DNA of 64,000 nucleotides from contig NZ_SACT01000004.1 in the NCBI RefSeq assembly GCF_004016515.1, positions 310,001-374,000 on the forward strand. The letters run 5' to 3'. Source of the stretch: Rubrivivax albus. GTDB lineage: Bacteria; Pseudomonadota; Gammaproteobacteria; Burkholderiales; Burkholderiaceae_C. Of the stretch, positions 7,816 to 16,332 are shown in pieces. The notes beneath the pieces were generated by a model that saw nothing but the letters and a program-made list of their open reading frames with translations, made no database searches and was not told where the DNA came from. Both the position numbers and the translations under genes were made by a program. Position 1 is the stretch's first letter; each line of letters begins with the position of its first letter.

Positions 7816-9269
7816 GCGGGGGTCTCCAGGGTCTGCCACAGCGCGATCACGGCGTAGCCGCGCCAGGGCTGCCAGGCCTCGGCCAGGCGGGTCGCGGCGG
7901 TGGCATCGCGGGCGCCGAGCGCGGGTTGCAGCGCGTTGAGCAGGCCGATGTCGGTGGCGGGAAAGGCATCCGGCCAGCCCAGCACCCGCAATGCGATCAG
8001 CTGGGTGGTCCACTCGCCCACCCCGGGCAGGGCACGCAGCGCGTCCATCGTCGGTTGCAGCGGGGCGCCGGGGTGCAGGTCCAGGCGGCCGGCCGCCACC
8101 TCGGCCGCCAGCGCCTGCAGAGCGCGCACGCGCTGGCGCACGATGCCCAGGCGACCGATGTCGGCCGGGTCGGCGGCGGCCAGCGTGGCGGCGTCGGGGA
8201 ACAGCCGGTCCAGGCCTGCAAACGGCGTCTGCACCGGCGTGCCGAAGGCGGCCACCAGGCGTTGGGCCAGAGTGCGCGCGGCCTTCACCGTCACCTGTTG
8301 ACCCAGGATGACGCGCACCGCCGTTTCGAAGCCGTCGAAGCTGCCGGGCAGGCGCAGCCCGGGCGGTGACGATTGCGGCAGCGTCGCCAGCACCGGGTCG
8401 ATGCGCGCCGGGTCGGCGTCGAGGTCGAAGGCATGGCGCACGCGTTCCAGCAGCCCACCCAGCGCCGGCGCCAGCGACGGCGATGGCTCCAGCCACAACT
8501 CGTACCGCTCGGGCACCAGTCGGCAGGCCAGCCAGCCGGCCACCGGGCCGCGGGGGCTGGGCAGGCGCAGCGTGCGCCGCAGCACGAGGCCGTCCACGGC
8601 CTCCACGCCTGGCAGCGCGCGCTGGGCGTGGAAGCGCAGCAGGCCCGTCACGTCGCAGGGCGGCCGCCAGGCCAGCCGCAGCGGCTCGCCGCTGCGCGGT
8701 GCCGCACCTTCGCGCCGCAACCGCGTCGGTGGCATGCGGTAGCGCTGCGCGAAGGCGGCATTGAAGCGGCGCAGGCTGCCGAAGCCGCTGGCCAGCGCCA
8801 CCTGTGCCACCGGCTCGTCGGTGTCGGTGAGCAGCCGCTTGGCCAGCAGCAGGCGCTGCGTGGTCTCGTAGTCCTGCGGGCCCACCCCATGGGCGGCCGT
8901 GAAGATGCGGCGCAGGTGGCGGTCGGTGACGCCCAGCCTGGCGGCCACGGCGGCGATGGACACCGACTCGCCCGCGTGCACGCCATGCTCGATGGCGCGG
9001 GCGGCGGCGTCGGCCAGTGCGGCCGAGGAATCCATGGCCGACAGGCCGGGCGCGATCTCCGGCCGGCACTTCAGACAGGGCCGGAAGGCCTGTGCCTCGG
9101 CCTGGGCGGCGCTGGCGAAGAAGCGGCAGTTCTCGCGCCGCGGCGTGCGCACCCGGCACACCGGGCGGCAGTAGATGCCGGTGGACGTGACGCCGACGAA
9201 CAGCCGGCCGTCGAAGCGCGCATCGCGCGCCTTCAGGGCGAGGTAGGCCGCGTCGGGATCGGGGAGCAT
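7812..9269 (-). CDS. alkA: Ada metal-binding / AraC HTH / AlkA DNA-3-methyladenine glycosylase fusion
   Basis: 485 residues with three modules. Residues 1-75 form the Ada zinc domain with C34, C38, C65 and C68 (YCRPVC and CLKC); C34 is the expected methyl-phosphotriester acceptor. Residues ~80-185 are an AraC-type HTH ([33 protein letters not shown]). Residues ~190-480 are an AlkA glycosylase with ILGQQVTV, the helix-hairpin-helix [14 protein letters not shown] and catalytic Asp440 in FPATDIGL. It can therefore both sense alkylation and excise alkylated bases. The ATG at 9269 is chosen to match the Ada N-terminus. It overlaps ogt by four bases. Confidence 0.93.
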   Translation of the reverse strand: MLPDPDAAYLALKARDARFDGRLFVGVTSTGIYCRPVCRVRTPRRENCRFFASAAQAEAQAFRPCLKCRPEIAPGLSAMDSSAALADAAARAIEHGVHAGESVSIAAVAARLGVTDRHLRRIFTAAHGVGPQDYETTQRLLLAKRLLTDTDEPVAQVALASGFGSLRRFNAAFAQRYRMPPTRLRREGAAPRSGEPLRLAWRPPCDVTGLLRFHAQRALPGVEAVDGLVLRRTLRLPSPRGPVAGWLACRLVPERYELWLEPSPSLAPALGGLLERVRHAFDLDADPARIDPVLATLPQSSPPGLRLPGSFDGFETAVRVILGQQVTVKAARTLAQRLVAAFGTPVQTPFAGLDRLFPDAATLAAADPADIGRLGIVRQRVRALQALAAEVAAGRLDLHPGAPLQPTMDALRALPGVGEWTTQLIALRVLGWPDAFPATDIGLLNALQPALGARDATAATRLAEAWQPWRGYAVIALWQTLETPA

Positions 9270-9342
9270 GCGGGCATCGTAGCCCGCGGTGGCGATGTCG
9301 CTCGCCGTTTCCGGACCTGTGGTCCGGCGCCGATCGAAGGCC

Positions 9343-9654
9343 TCAGCCCCGCGGCGGTTTGGCGCCGTCGTCGGCGATCTCGCGGACCTCGATGTCCACC
9401 ACCTCGTCGCTGGGCGGGCGGCCCGAGGCCGGACGCCAGGTGCGTGCCGTGCCACGCCGCCACTCGAAGCGCACCGGCCCCGGCTTACGGCCGCGCAACA
9501 CCGACCACAGCAACGCGCCGGCCGCCACGACCAACCCGAGCAGCAGGGCGCCGACCATCAGCACGATGCCGAAGAACGCGAACACGATGCCCAGCAGGGC
9601 ACCCAGGAAACCCGGGCCGGAGCGGGTGAGGCCGGCAGAGGATGGCATGGTCAT
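9343..9654 (-). CDS. Small membrane protein of unknown function
   Basis: 103 residues if it starts at the ATG at 9654 (another ATG is two codons inside). A Gly-rich N-terminus is followed by one long or two short hydrophobic helices around residues 15-50 (FLGALLGIVFAFFGIVLMVG, then LLGLVVAAGALLWSVL) and a charged C-terminal tail containing DEVVDIEVREI. I do not recognise the family. It sits alone between the chemoreceptor gene and alkA on the same strand. A frame extension to 9717 is possible but looks like noise. Confidence 0.55.
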   Translation of the reverse strand: MTMPSSAGLTRSGPGFLGALLGIVFAFFGIVLMVGALLLGLVVAAGALLWSVLRGRKPGPVRFEWRRGTARTWRPASGRPPSDEVVDIEVREIADDGAKPPRG

Positions 9655-9733
9655 GTTCCGATATGGAGACGCGGCGGGCAGGATGGTTCCCTGGCCGCCG
9701 CGTCGATGATGCCTCAATCCGGGTGGGCTGGCG

Positions 9734-11515
9734 TCAGAAGCTCTGCCAGTCGTCGTCCCCCGAATCGGCGGTGGCCAGCGCCGGGGCAGGGGCCGGTGCT
9801 GCGGCAGGCGTCCGGGCGATCGGTGCCGCAGCAGGCTTGGCGGGTGACTTCGGGACCGGCGCGGATGCCTGGCGCTTCGCGGGCATCGCCGGCATGGCCG
9901 TGGCGGCCTTTGGCGCGGTGGCGGTCGACACGCTGCTGGCGTCGAGCTTGAACACCGCCACCGCCTGCACCAGCTGCTGGGCCTGCTGCTTCAGGCTCTC
10001 GGCCGCGGCGGCGCTCTGCTCCACCAGTGCGGCGTTCTGTTGCGTGCCCTGGTCCATGCGGGTGATGGCCGACCCCACCTGGGCCACGCCGGCGCTCTGC
10101 TCGGAGCTGGCGGCACTGATCTCGCCGATGATGTCGGTCACGCGCTGCACGGCGCCGACGATCTCCTGCATCGTGCTGCCGGCCTTGTCGACCAGCGAGG
10201 TGCCTTGCTCCACGCGTTCGACGCTGGCCGTGATCAGCGCCTTGATCTCGCGGGCGGCCTCGGCGCTGCGCTGCGCCAGGCTGCGCACCTCGCCAGCCAC
10301 GACCGCGAAGCCGCGGCCCTGCTCGCCGGCCCGTGCCGCCTCCACCGCGGCGTTGAGCGCCAGGATGTTGGTCTGGAAGGCGATGCCGTCGATGGTGCCG
10401 ATGATGTCGGTGATCTTCTGCGAGCTGGCCTGGATGCCCTTCATCGTCTCCACGACCTGGCCGACGACCTCGCCGCCCTGCACTGCCACGTTCGACGCAC
10501 CCTGGGCCAGCTGGGCGGCCTGGCGGGCGTTGTCGGCGTTGTTGCGCACGGTGGAGCCGAGCTCCTCCATGGTCGAGGCGGTCTGCTGCAGTTCGCCGGC
10601 CTGCTGCTCGGTGCGGCCCGACAGGTCCTGGTTGCCGGCGGCGATCTCGGTGCTGGCGTGGGCCACGTGGTCCGAACCGCGGCGCACGTCGGCCACGGCC
10701 TTGGCCAGGTCCTGCTGCATGGTCTGCAGCCAGGCCAGCAGGCTGTCGCGGTCGCCGGCCTTGAGCGTGACGCGGGTGGTCAGGTCGCCCTGGGCCACGG
10801 CCCGGGCCACGGCGACGGCGGTAGACGGCTCGCCACCGAGCTGCCTGAGCAGCTGGCGCGTGATGACCACCGCCATGCCGATGCCCAGCACCAGCGCACC
10901 GCCCAGCAGGGCCACGACTGCTGTCCACGCTTGTGCATAGACCGTCTGGACGTGTTCGCTGGCGGCGTCACCGCCGTCGTAGTTGAACTGGATCAGGCCG
11001 TTGAGCGCGGCGACGACCTCCTCGAAGGCCATGCTGGACGCGCCGTCGGCGATGTCGGCGGCGTCCATCTGCTGGCCGTCCCGGCCGAGCTTGATCACGC
11101 GTTCCTGCGCGCCGCGGTACTCGCCCCAGGCCTTGGCCAGGGTGGCGTACAGCTCGCCTTCCTGCTCGCCTTGGACGCGCGCCTTGTAGCGTTCGGCCAG
11201 GGCGCTCAGGCTCTTGGCCGACTCGGCCATCTTCTCTTCGTATTCGGAGTGGTAGCTGCGGTCGTCGGTGCGGCTGTGCTTGAGCTCGAATTCGCGCGTC
11301 TCGACGACGAGGGCGCGGGCGTCCGACAGATCGCCCACGCCCTTGAGCCACTTCTCCGACAGCGCCACGGCCTCCGCATCCACGCTGCGCAGGCCCACGA
11401 GGCCGGCGGCACCGACAGCCAGCGTCAGCACCAGCACGGTGGCGAAGCCGGTGAACAACTGGCGGCCGACCGGCATGCGGTTCAGCCACCGTCCCAGGTG
11501 GAGGGAGGTCTTCAT
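9734..11515 (-). CDS. Methyl-accepting chemotaxis protein (4HB type)
   Basis: 593-residue chemoreceptor. TM1 is at about residues 18-40 ([21 protein letters not shown]), a periplasmic helical-bundle sensor follows to about 190, then TM2 ([20 protein letters not shown]), HAMP, and a long cytoplasmic coiled coil. The signalling hairpin tip reads [20 protein letters not shown], with flanking [20 protein letters not shown]. An Ala/Pro-rich linker leads to a C-terminal GDDDWQSF, which resembles the tether pentapeptide used to dock CheR/CheB. It lies 15 bases downstream of a secreted Cache-domain gene and probably shares its promoter. The ligand is unknown. Confidence 0.93.
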   Translation of the reverse strand: MKTSLHLGRWLNRMPVGRQLFTGFATVLVLTLAVGAAGLVGLRSVDAEAVALSEKWLKGVGDLSDARALVVETREFELKHSRTDDRSYHSEYEEKMAESAKSLSALAERYKARVQGEQEGELYATLAKAWGEYRGAQERVIKLGRDGQQMDAADIADGASSMAFEEVVAALNGLIQFNYDGGDAASEHVQTVYAQAWTAVVALLGGALVLGIGMAVVITRQLLRQLGGEPSTAVAVARAVAQGDLTTRVTLKAGDRDSLLAWLQTMQQDLAKAVADVRRGSDHVAHASTEIAAGNQDLSGRTEQQAGELQQTASTMEELGSTVRNNADNARQAAQLAQGASNVAVQGGEVVGQVVETMKGIQASSQKITDIIGTIDGIAFQTNILALNAAVEAARAGEQGRGFAVVAGEVRSLAQRSAEAAREIKALITASVERVEQGTSLVDKAGSTMQEIVGAVQRVTDIIGEISAASSEQSAGVAQVGSAITRMDQGTQQNAALVEQSAAAAESLKQQAQQLVQAVAVFKLDASSVSTATAPKAATAMPAMPAKRQASAPVPKSPAKPAAAPIARTPAAAPAPAPALATADSGDDDWQSF

Positions 11516-11530
11516 GGTGCGGCTCCCGGC

Positions 11531-12022
11531 TTACTGCTTGTGGCCGATGTAGCTGGCGCCGATGATCTTGCCGCTGGCGTCCTTGATCGGGTTGTAGCAA
11601 CTCTCGAACTTGGTGCCGAGCACGTCGATCGGGCCGCAGTACTGCTTGCCGGCGTCCAGCGCGGCGTAGGCGGCGTTGCGGGCCAGCTTGGTGCCCAGGC
11701 CGCGCTTGCCCTCGGGCGTCAGCACGTTGGTGCTCACGCGCACGAACTCCTCGCCGTCGCGCACGAAGACGGTGGCCGTGGCCTGGTGCGTGTTGCGGAT
11801 GGCGTCGACGACGTCGAAGTTGTTGTTGATGCGGCGGTCACCGAAGTAGATGGCCGGCACGTCCTGGCCGGCGACCTGCGCGGTGCCGTCCAGCTTGGGG
11901 GCACCGATCTTGGCCAGGCGGGCGTCGAGGTCGGCGATCGTGGCCTTGGGATCGGGCGCGGCAAACGACAGCGTCGACGCGGTCAGCAACGCGCCGGCAA
12001 CCAGGGTGGGGACGAATTTCAT
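11531..12022 (-). CDS. Secreted single Cache-domain protein
   Basis: 163 residues. The start MKFVPTLVAGALL gives a signal peptide with cleavage near SFAAP and an AGGAA ribosome-binding site upstream. The mature part resembles a Cache domain of the type found as extracellular sensors: TATVFVRDGEEFVRVSTNV, GKQYCGPIDVLGTKFESCYN, and KIIGASYIGHK. Unlike a receptor, it has no transmembrane anchor or output domain. It is the first gene of a pair with the chemoreceptor, so it may be a periplasmic ligand-binding partner; this is an inference. Confidence 0.78.
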   Translation of the reverse strand: MKFVPTLVAGALLTASTLSFAAPDPKATIADLDARLAKIGAPKLDGTAQVAGQDVPAIYFGDRRINNNFDVVDAIRNTHQATATVFVRDGEEFVRVSTNVLTPEGKRGLGTKLARNAAYAALDAGKQYCGPIDVLGTKFESCYNPIKDASGKIIGASYIGHKQ

Positions 12023-12082
12023 GGCGTTGGTTCCTGAAGAAGTGGCTGACACCGGGCACTTCTGGTGCACCCGTGTCCGGAC

Positions 12083-12109
12083 ATTTCGGGCGCCGACGCT
12101 TGAACTTGA
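12083..12109 (-). promoter_or_regulatory. Candidate sigma-28 (FliA) promoter for the Cache/MCP pair
   Basis: On the minus strand TCAAGTTC (12109-12102) is followed, after exactly 11 bases, by CCCGAAAT (12090-12083). The E. coli FliA consensus is TAAAGTTT-N11-GCCGATAA, so the matches are 6/8 and 5/8 with exact spacing. It sits about 60 bases upstream of the Cache gene, as expected for a chemotaxis operon. Confidence 0.45.
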
Positions 12110-12133
12110 GAACTCCTTGATCCCGATCAGCCC

Positions 12134-12895
12134 CTACATGGCCTTGAACAAATGCACGTAGGCCCGGCTGACCGGCAATTCGCGTGAAAAGTCACGCAGG
12201 CGCAGGAACAGCCGGCTGGCCTCGTCCCGCCGGGTGCCGGCCAGATGGGCCAGGTTGATCACGGTCGAGCGGTGCACCTGCACGAAGACCTCCGGGTCCA
12301 GCTGGGGCAGCAGTTCGACGATGGGCGTGCGGATCAGGTGCTCCGCGGTGGCCGTCTGCACGCAGGTGTACTTGTCGTCGGCCTGGAAGAACAGCACCTG
12401 CTCCACCGGAATCTGGTGCATCACCTCGCCCGCGCTGGCGCGGATCCAGCGCAGGCGCTGGGGTGCTGTCGCCGCCGCGCCCGCCGGCAGCAGCCGTTGC
12501 AGGGCCTCGGCCAGGCGGGCGTCGGGCGCAGCCGGTGCCTGCAGCGCCTGCTGCAGGCGCTGCACGCAGCGCTGCAGGCGGTCGGCCTTGACGGGCTTGA
12601 GCAGGTAGTCCAGCGCCTGCTGTTCGAAGGCCTGCACGGCGTACTCGTCGTAGGCGGTGACAAAGACCACGCGGGTGTCGCCCTCGATGCCCTGCGCCAC
12701 CTCCAGCCCGGTGAGGCCGGGCATCTGGATGTCCAGGAAGGCGACGTCGGGGCGCAGGGCGGCGATCTGCTCCGCCGCCTCCACGCCGTGGCGGGCCAGC
12801 GGGGTGAACTGCAGGTCGGGCCACAGCGAGGACAGTTCACGCTGCAAGTGGCGAGCCAGTGCGGGTTCGTCGTCGGCGATCAGGGCGAGTGTCAT
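12134..12895 (-). CDS. LytTR-family response regulator
   Basis: 253 residues. The N-terminal receiver domain has acidic residues DDE at 8-10, phospho-acceptor D55 in VAFLDIQMPG, VTAYDEYAVQAF, and LLKPVKADR with the conserved Lys. The C-terminal LytTR DNA-binding domain (~150-250) contains VEQVLFFQADDKYTCVQT, FVQVHRSTVINLAHL and LPVSRAYVHLF. Family members bind direct repeats and often control surface, competence or transport genes. The ATGA overlap with the upstream kinase gene (12892-12895) marks a two-component operon in the order kinase then regulator. Confidence 0.94.
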   Translation of the reverse strand: MTLALIADDEPALARHLQRELSSLWPDLQFTPLARHGVEAAEQIAALRPDVAFLDIQMPGLTGLEVAQGIEGDTRVVFVTAYDEYAVQAFEQQALDYLLKPVKADRLQRCVQRLQQALQAPAAPDARLAEALQRLLPAGAAATAPQRLRWIRASAGEVMHQIPVEQVLFFQADDKYTCVQTATAEHLIRTPIVELLPQLDPEVFVQVHRSTVINLAHLAGTRRDEASRLFLRLRDFSRELPVSRAYVHLFKAM

Positions 12896-14031
12896 CGGGT
12901 GGGCGTCTCCAGCGGCAGGCGCAGGCGTGCCAGTGTGCCGGGCTCCGCGGCAGCGATCTCCAGTGTGGCGCGGTCGCCCCAGCGGCCTTCCAGGCGGCGG
13001 CGGATGTTGTCCAGCGCGACGCCGTTGCCGCGGACGCCGCCCGGGCGCTTCGGGCCATCCGGCCCCAGGCCGTCGTCACGCACCTCGATGACCAGCGCGC
13101 CGCCGTCCTCGCGGGCGGTGATGTGCACGCGGCCGCCTTCGATCTTCGGCTCCAGGCCGTGGTGGATGGCGTTTTCCACCAAGGGCTGCAGCAGCAGGGG
13201 CGGCAGGGGCCGGCCGGCCAGGACCGGGTCGACATCGATCCGGAAGTCCAGCCTGTCTTCCATGCGCTGCTGCATCAGCGCGAGGTAGCTGCGCGCCAGG
13301 TCCAGTTCGCGCCCGAGCATGCTGTCCTCGGTGCGCAGGCTGTCGATCGACGCGCGCAGGTAGTCGGTGAACGATTCCAGCTGCCGCTTCGCGCGCTCGG
13401 GCTCGATGTCGATCATCGTCTGCACGCCGGCGAGCGTGTTGAACAGGAAGTGCGGCTCCATCTGCGCCTGCAGCAGACGCAGCTGGGCCTCCACCGCGCG
13501 CCGCTCGGCCAGCACCTCGCGCTGCTTGGCGTTGAACACCTGGTAGACGATGAAGTTGAGCAGCAGGGAGATCAGCACGATGCCCACGATGGTGCCGGCG
13601 CCGATCTCGCGCATCCACTGCGGCGCACCGCCGGCCATCAGCGCCACGCCCAGCGGCCAGCCGACGATCACGCCGACGATCGGCACGGCGCCGAAGAACA
13701 CGGAGCGCTGCCCGTCGCTCCAGCTGCGGATGCGGGCCTTGCCGATGGCCGGGATCAGCAGCGCGAACATCACGTGGATCAGGTAGCCGATGGTGCCCGA
13801 GACCACGTAGTTCTTGCCGAACCAGTGCAGCCACAGGTCGGGCCGGGTCCAGGCCCGACCCCCGTCGAAGGCATTCAGCGCGAAGCCCAGCACCGTGAAG
13901 CACAGCGCGATCACGGCACAGAACAGCCCCGTGATGACCCACTGCAGCCAGCCCGGGCCATGGGGTTCGAGGTCGTTGCCGATCCAGGACTTCCAGGCCA
14001 GGTCCAGCGTGTGACGGGTCAATGCAGCCAT
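12892..14031 (-). CDS. LytS/AlgZ-type sensor histidine kinase
   Basis: 379 residues. The N-terminal ~180 residues carry several hydrophobic segments (WVITGLFCAVIALCFTVLGF, GTIVGIVLISLLLNFIVYQV). They are followed by the His_kinase (HisKA-less) domain with the phospho-acceptor box QMEPHFLFNTLAGVQTMI. The ATPase domain has LQPLVENAIHHGLEP and GNGVALDNIRRRLE. This is the membrane kinase type that pairs with LytTR regulators, and the next gene overlaps it by four bases. It diverges from the phosphomannomutase gene across 129 bases. Confidence 0.93.
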   Translation of the reverse strand: MAALTRHTLDLAWKSWIGNDLEPHGPGWLQWVITGLFCAVIALCFTVLGFALNAFDGGRAWTRPDLWLHWFGKNYVVSGTIGYLIHVMFALLIPAIGKARIRSWSDGQRSVFFGAVPIVGVIVGWPLGVALMAGGAPQWMREIGAGTIVGIVLISLLLNFIVYQVFNAKQREVLAERRAVEAQLRLLQAQMEPHFLFNTLAGVQTMIDIEPERAKRQLESFTDYLRASIDSLRTEDSMLGRELDLARSYLALMQQRMEDRLDFRIDVDPVLAGRPLPPLLLQPLVENAIHHGLEPKIEGGRVHITAREDGGALVIEVRDDGLGPDGPKRPGGVRGNGVALDNIRRRLEGRWGDRATLEIAAAEPGTLARLRLPLETPTR

Positions 14032-14160
14032 GGCGGGCAGTGTAGGCAGGTGGCCACCGCGGGCCCGGCGGGTGGCGACGAATCGACAGCCGGCGCGACG
14101 GATGGCGAGCCAGGCCCCGGTCCCTACAATCCGGCGATCTCACGCCAGCCTCCTCCAAGC

Positions 14161-15564
14161 ATGAAAGTCCACGCCTCCGTCTTCAAGGCCTACGACATCC
14201 GCGGCATCGTCGGCCAGACCATCGACGAGCGCTTCGCGCTGCACCTGGGCCGGGCCTTCGGCAGCCAGGCCGTGGCCGAGGGCGAGAAGGCGGTGGCCGT
14301 CGGCCGCGACGGCCGGCTTTCCGGCCCGGGCCTGGTCAAGGCGCTGATCCGCGGCCTGAAGTCCACCGGCCTGGACGTGGTGGACCTGGGTGCGGTGACC
14401 ACGCCGATGACCTACTACGTGGCCGCCACGCGCGGCGCCCACGGCTGCCGCAGCGCGATCCAGGTCACCGGCAGCCACAACCCGAAGGACTACAACGGCT
14501 TCAAGATGGTGCTGGCCGGGCGCGCCATCTACGGCGACGAGATCCAGGCCCTGCGCCGCCGCATCGAGACCGGCGACTACGTCAAGGGCGCCGGCCGCAG
14601 CGCGAAGATGGACATCGTGCCGGAGTACAGCGCACGCATCGTCAACGATGCCACCCTGGCGCGGCCGATGAAGATCGTGGTGGATTCCGGCAACGGCATC
14701 CCCGGTGCGTCGGCGCCGGCGATCCTGCGTACCCTGGGCTGCACCGTGACCGAGCTCTACAGCGAGGTCGACGGCGACTTCCCCAACCACCACCCCGACC
14801 CCAGCAAGCCTGAGAACCTGGCCGAGCTCATCGCTGTGGTGAAGGGCAGCGACGCCGAACTGGGCCTGGCCTTCGACGGCGACGGTGACCGGCTGGGCGT
14901 GGTCACCAAGGACGGCCGCATCATCCACCCCGACCGCCAGCTGATGCTGCTGGCGCAGGACGTGCTGAGCCGCAACCCGGGCGGCGCCGTGATCTTCGAC
15001 GTCAAGTGCAGCCAGCGCCTGGCCCCGGCCATCGAGGCCGCCGGCGGCAAGGCGCTGATGTGGAAGACCGGGCACTCGCTGATCAAGGCGAAGATGAAAG
15101 AGATCGGCGCGCCGATCGCCGGCGAGATGAGCGGTCACATCTTCTTCGGCGAGCGCTGGTACGGCTTCGACGACGCCACCTACACCGCCGCGCGCATGCT
15201 GGAGATCCTGTCGCGGGCGAAGAACCCGAGCAAGGTGCTCGACGCGCTGCCGACCAGCCACAACACGCCCGAGCTCAACGTGCACTGCACCGAGGGCGAG
15301 CACCATGCGGCGGTGGCCGAACTGCAGGCGCGCGTGGCCGACGGACGGCTGGCCTTTGCCGGCGCGCAGGTGAACACCATCGACGGCGTGCGCGTGGACT
15401 GGCCCGACGGCTTCGGCCTGATCCGCGCGTCCAACACCACGCCGGTGCTGGTGCTGCGCTTCGAGGGCCACACCAAGGCGGCGCTCAAGCGCATCGAGAC
15501 GGCCATGATGGCGGCGCTGCGCGGCGTCAAGCCCGACGCCGAGGTCGCCGCGGCGGCGCATTGA
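14161..15564 (+). CDS. Phosphomannomutase / phosphoglucomutase
   Basis: 467 residues of the alpha-D-phosphohexomutase family, the bifunctional PMM/PGM type that interconverts mannose or glucose 6- and 1-phosphates for LPS and exopolysaccharide synthesis. It has the N-terminal FKAYDIRGIVG, the active-site phosphoserine loop IQVTGSHNPKDYNG, the metal-binding loop LAFDGDGDRLGVV, the sugar-binding GEMSGHIFF, and the phosphate-binding GLIRASNTTPVLVLRFE. A TACAAT hexamer lies at 14125-14130. It is followed by a putative glycosyltransferase 5 bases later and then waaA-kdkA, forming a plus-strand envelope-polysaccharide group. Confidence 0.94.
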   Translation: MKVHASVFKAYDIRGIVGQTIDERFALHLGRAFGSQAVAEGEKAVAVGRDGRLSGPGLVKALIRGLKSTGLDVVDLGAVTTPMTYYVAATRGAHGCRSAIQVTGSHNPKDYNGFKMVLAGRAIYGDEIQALRRRIETGDYVKGAGRSAKMDIVPEYSARIVNDATLARPMKIVVDSGNGIPGASAPAILRTLGCTVTELYSEVDGDFPNHHPDPSKPENLAELIAVVKGSDAELGLAFDGDGDRLGVVTKDGRIIHPDRQLMLLAQDVLSRNPGGAVIFDVKCSQRLAPAIEAAGGKALMWKTGHSLIKAKMKEIGAPIAGEMSGHIFFGERWYGFDDATYTAARMLEILSRAKNPSKVLDALPTSHNTPELNVHCTEGEHHAAVAELQARVADGRLAFAGAQVNTIDGVRVDWPDGFGLIRASNTTPVLVLRFEGHTKAALKRIETAMMAALRGVKPDAEVAAAAH

Positions 15565-15569
15565 CGACC

Positions 15570-16325
15570 ATGTCTGCAGCGACGGCCGCACCGGTCAACG
15601 TCCTGTGCGTCAAGTGGGGCACGAAGTACGGGGCCGACTACGTCAACCGCCTGCGCTCGATGGTGGCGCGGCACCTGAACCGGCCGCACCGCTTCGTCTG
15701 CCTGACCGACGACGCGGCCGGCATCGACCCGGCGGTGGAGGTCTTCGACCTGCCACGCGTGGGCTTTGCCGACTTCGACCAGCGCCTGCCCTGGACCAAG
15801 GGCCACGGCTGGCTGAAGGTGACGAGCTTCGCCGCGCCGCTGTACGACCTCAGCGGGCCGACGCTGTTCATCGACCTGGACGTGGTCATCGTCGACGACC
15901 TCGGCCCCTTCTTCGACCACCCGGGCGAGTTTCTGGTGATCAAGGAATGGGACAAGCGTGACGACACCGGCAACACCTCGGTCTACCGCTACACCATCGG
16001 CGCCCATGCCGACCTGATCACACACCTGGCGGCCCACAAGGACGCCGTGCTGCGCGAGGTGCGCAACGAGCAGGAGTACGTGACGCAGACGCTGGCCCGC
16101 CAGGGCAGGCTGGGCTATTGGCCCGACGCCTGGTGCCGCAGCTTCAAGCGCCACTGCGTGCGCAAGGGGCCGCTGCAGTGGTTCCTGCCGCCGCGCATCC
16201 CCGCTGGCGCGCGCGTGATCGCCTTCCACGGCAAGCCCAACCCGCCCGATGCCATCGCCGGCGTCAGCGGCAAGTGGTACCGCCGCGTGCTGCCCACGGC
16301 CTGGGTTGCCGAGCACTGGCGCTGA
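15570..16325 (+). CDS. Putative glycosyltransferase
   Basis: 251 residues starting at the ATG five bases after the phosphomannomutase stop. The protein begins VNVLCVKWGTKYGADYVNRL and has a nucleotide-sugar-type motif TLFIDLDVVIVDDLGPFF (a DxD-like DLD), then FLVIKEWDKR and NEQEYVTQTLARQGRLGYWP. It resembles uncharacterised Burkholderiales proteins placed near glycosyltransferase superfamilies. No transmembrane segment is seen. Position between a sugar mutase and the Kdo transferase suggests a role in LPS decoration, but donor and acceptor are unknown. Confidence 0.65.
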   Translation: MSAATAAPVNVLCVKWGTKYGADYVNRLRSMVARHLNRPHRFVCLTDDAAGIDPAVEVFDLPRVGFADFDQRLPWTKGHGWLKVTSFAAPLYDLSGPTLFIDLDVVIVDDLGPFFDHPGEFLVIKEWDKRDDTGNTSVYRYTIGAHADLITHLAAHKDAVLREVRNEQEYVTQTLARQGRLGYWPDAWCRSFKRHCVRKGPLQWFLPPRIPAGARVIAFHGKPNPPDAIAGVSGKWYRRVLPTAWVAEHWR

Positions 16326-16332
16326 CGCACCG

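Noticed and set aside
14140..15591. Long minus-strand frame opposite the phosphomannomutase gene
   Set aside because: Shadow frame caused by high GC; the opposite strand has all phosphohexomutase motifs.
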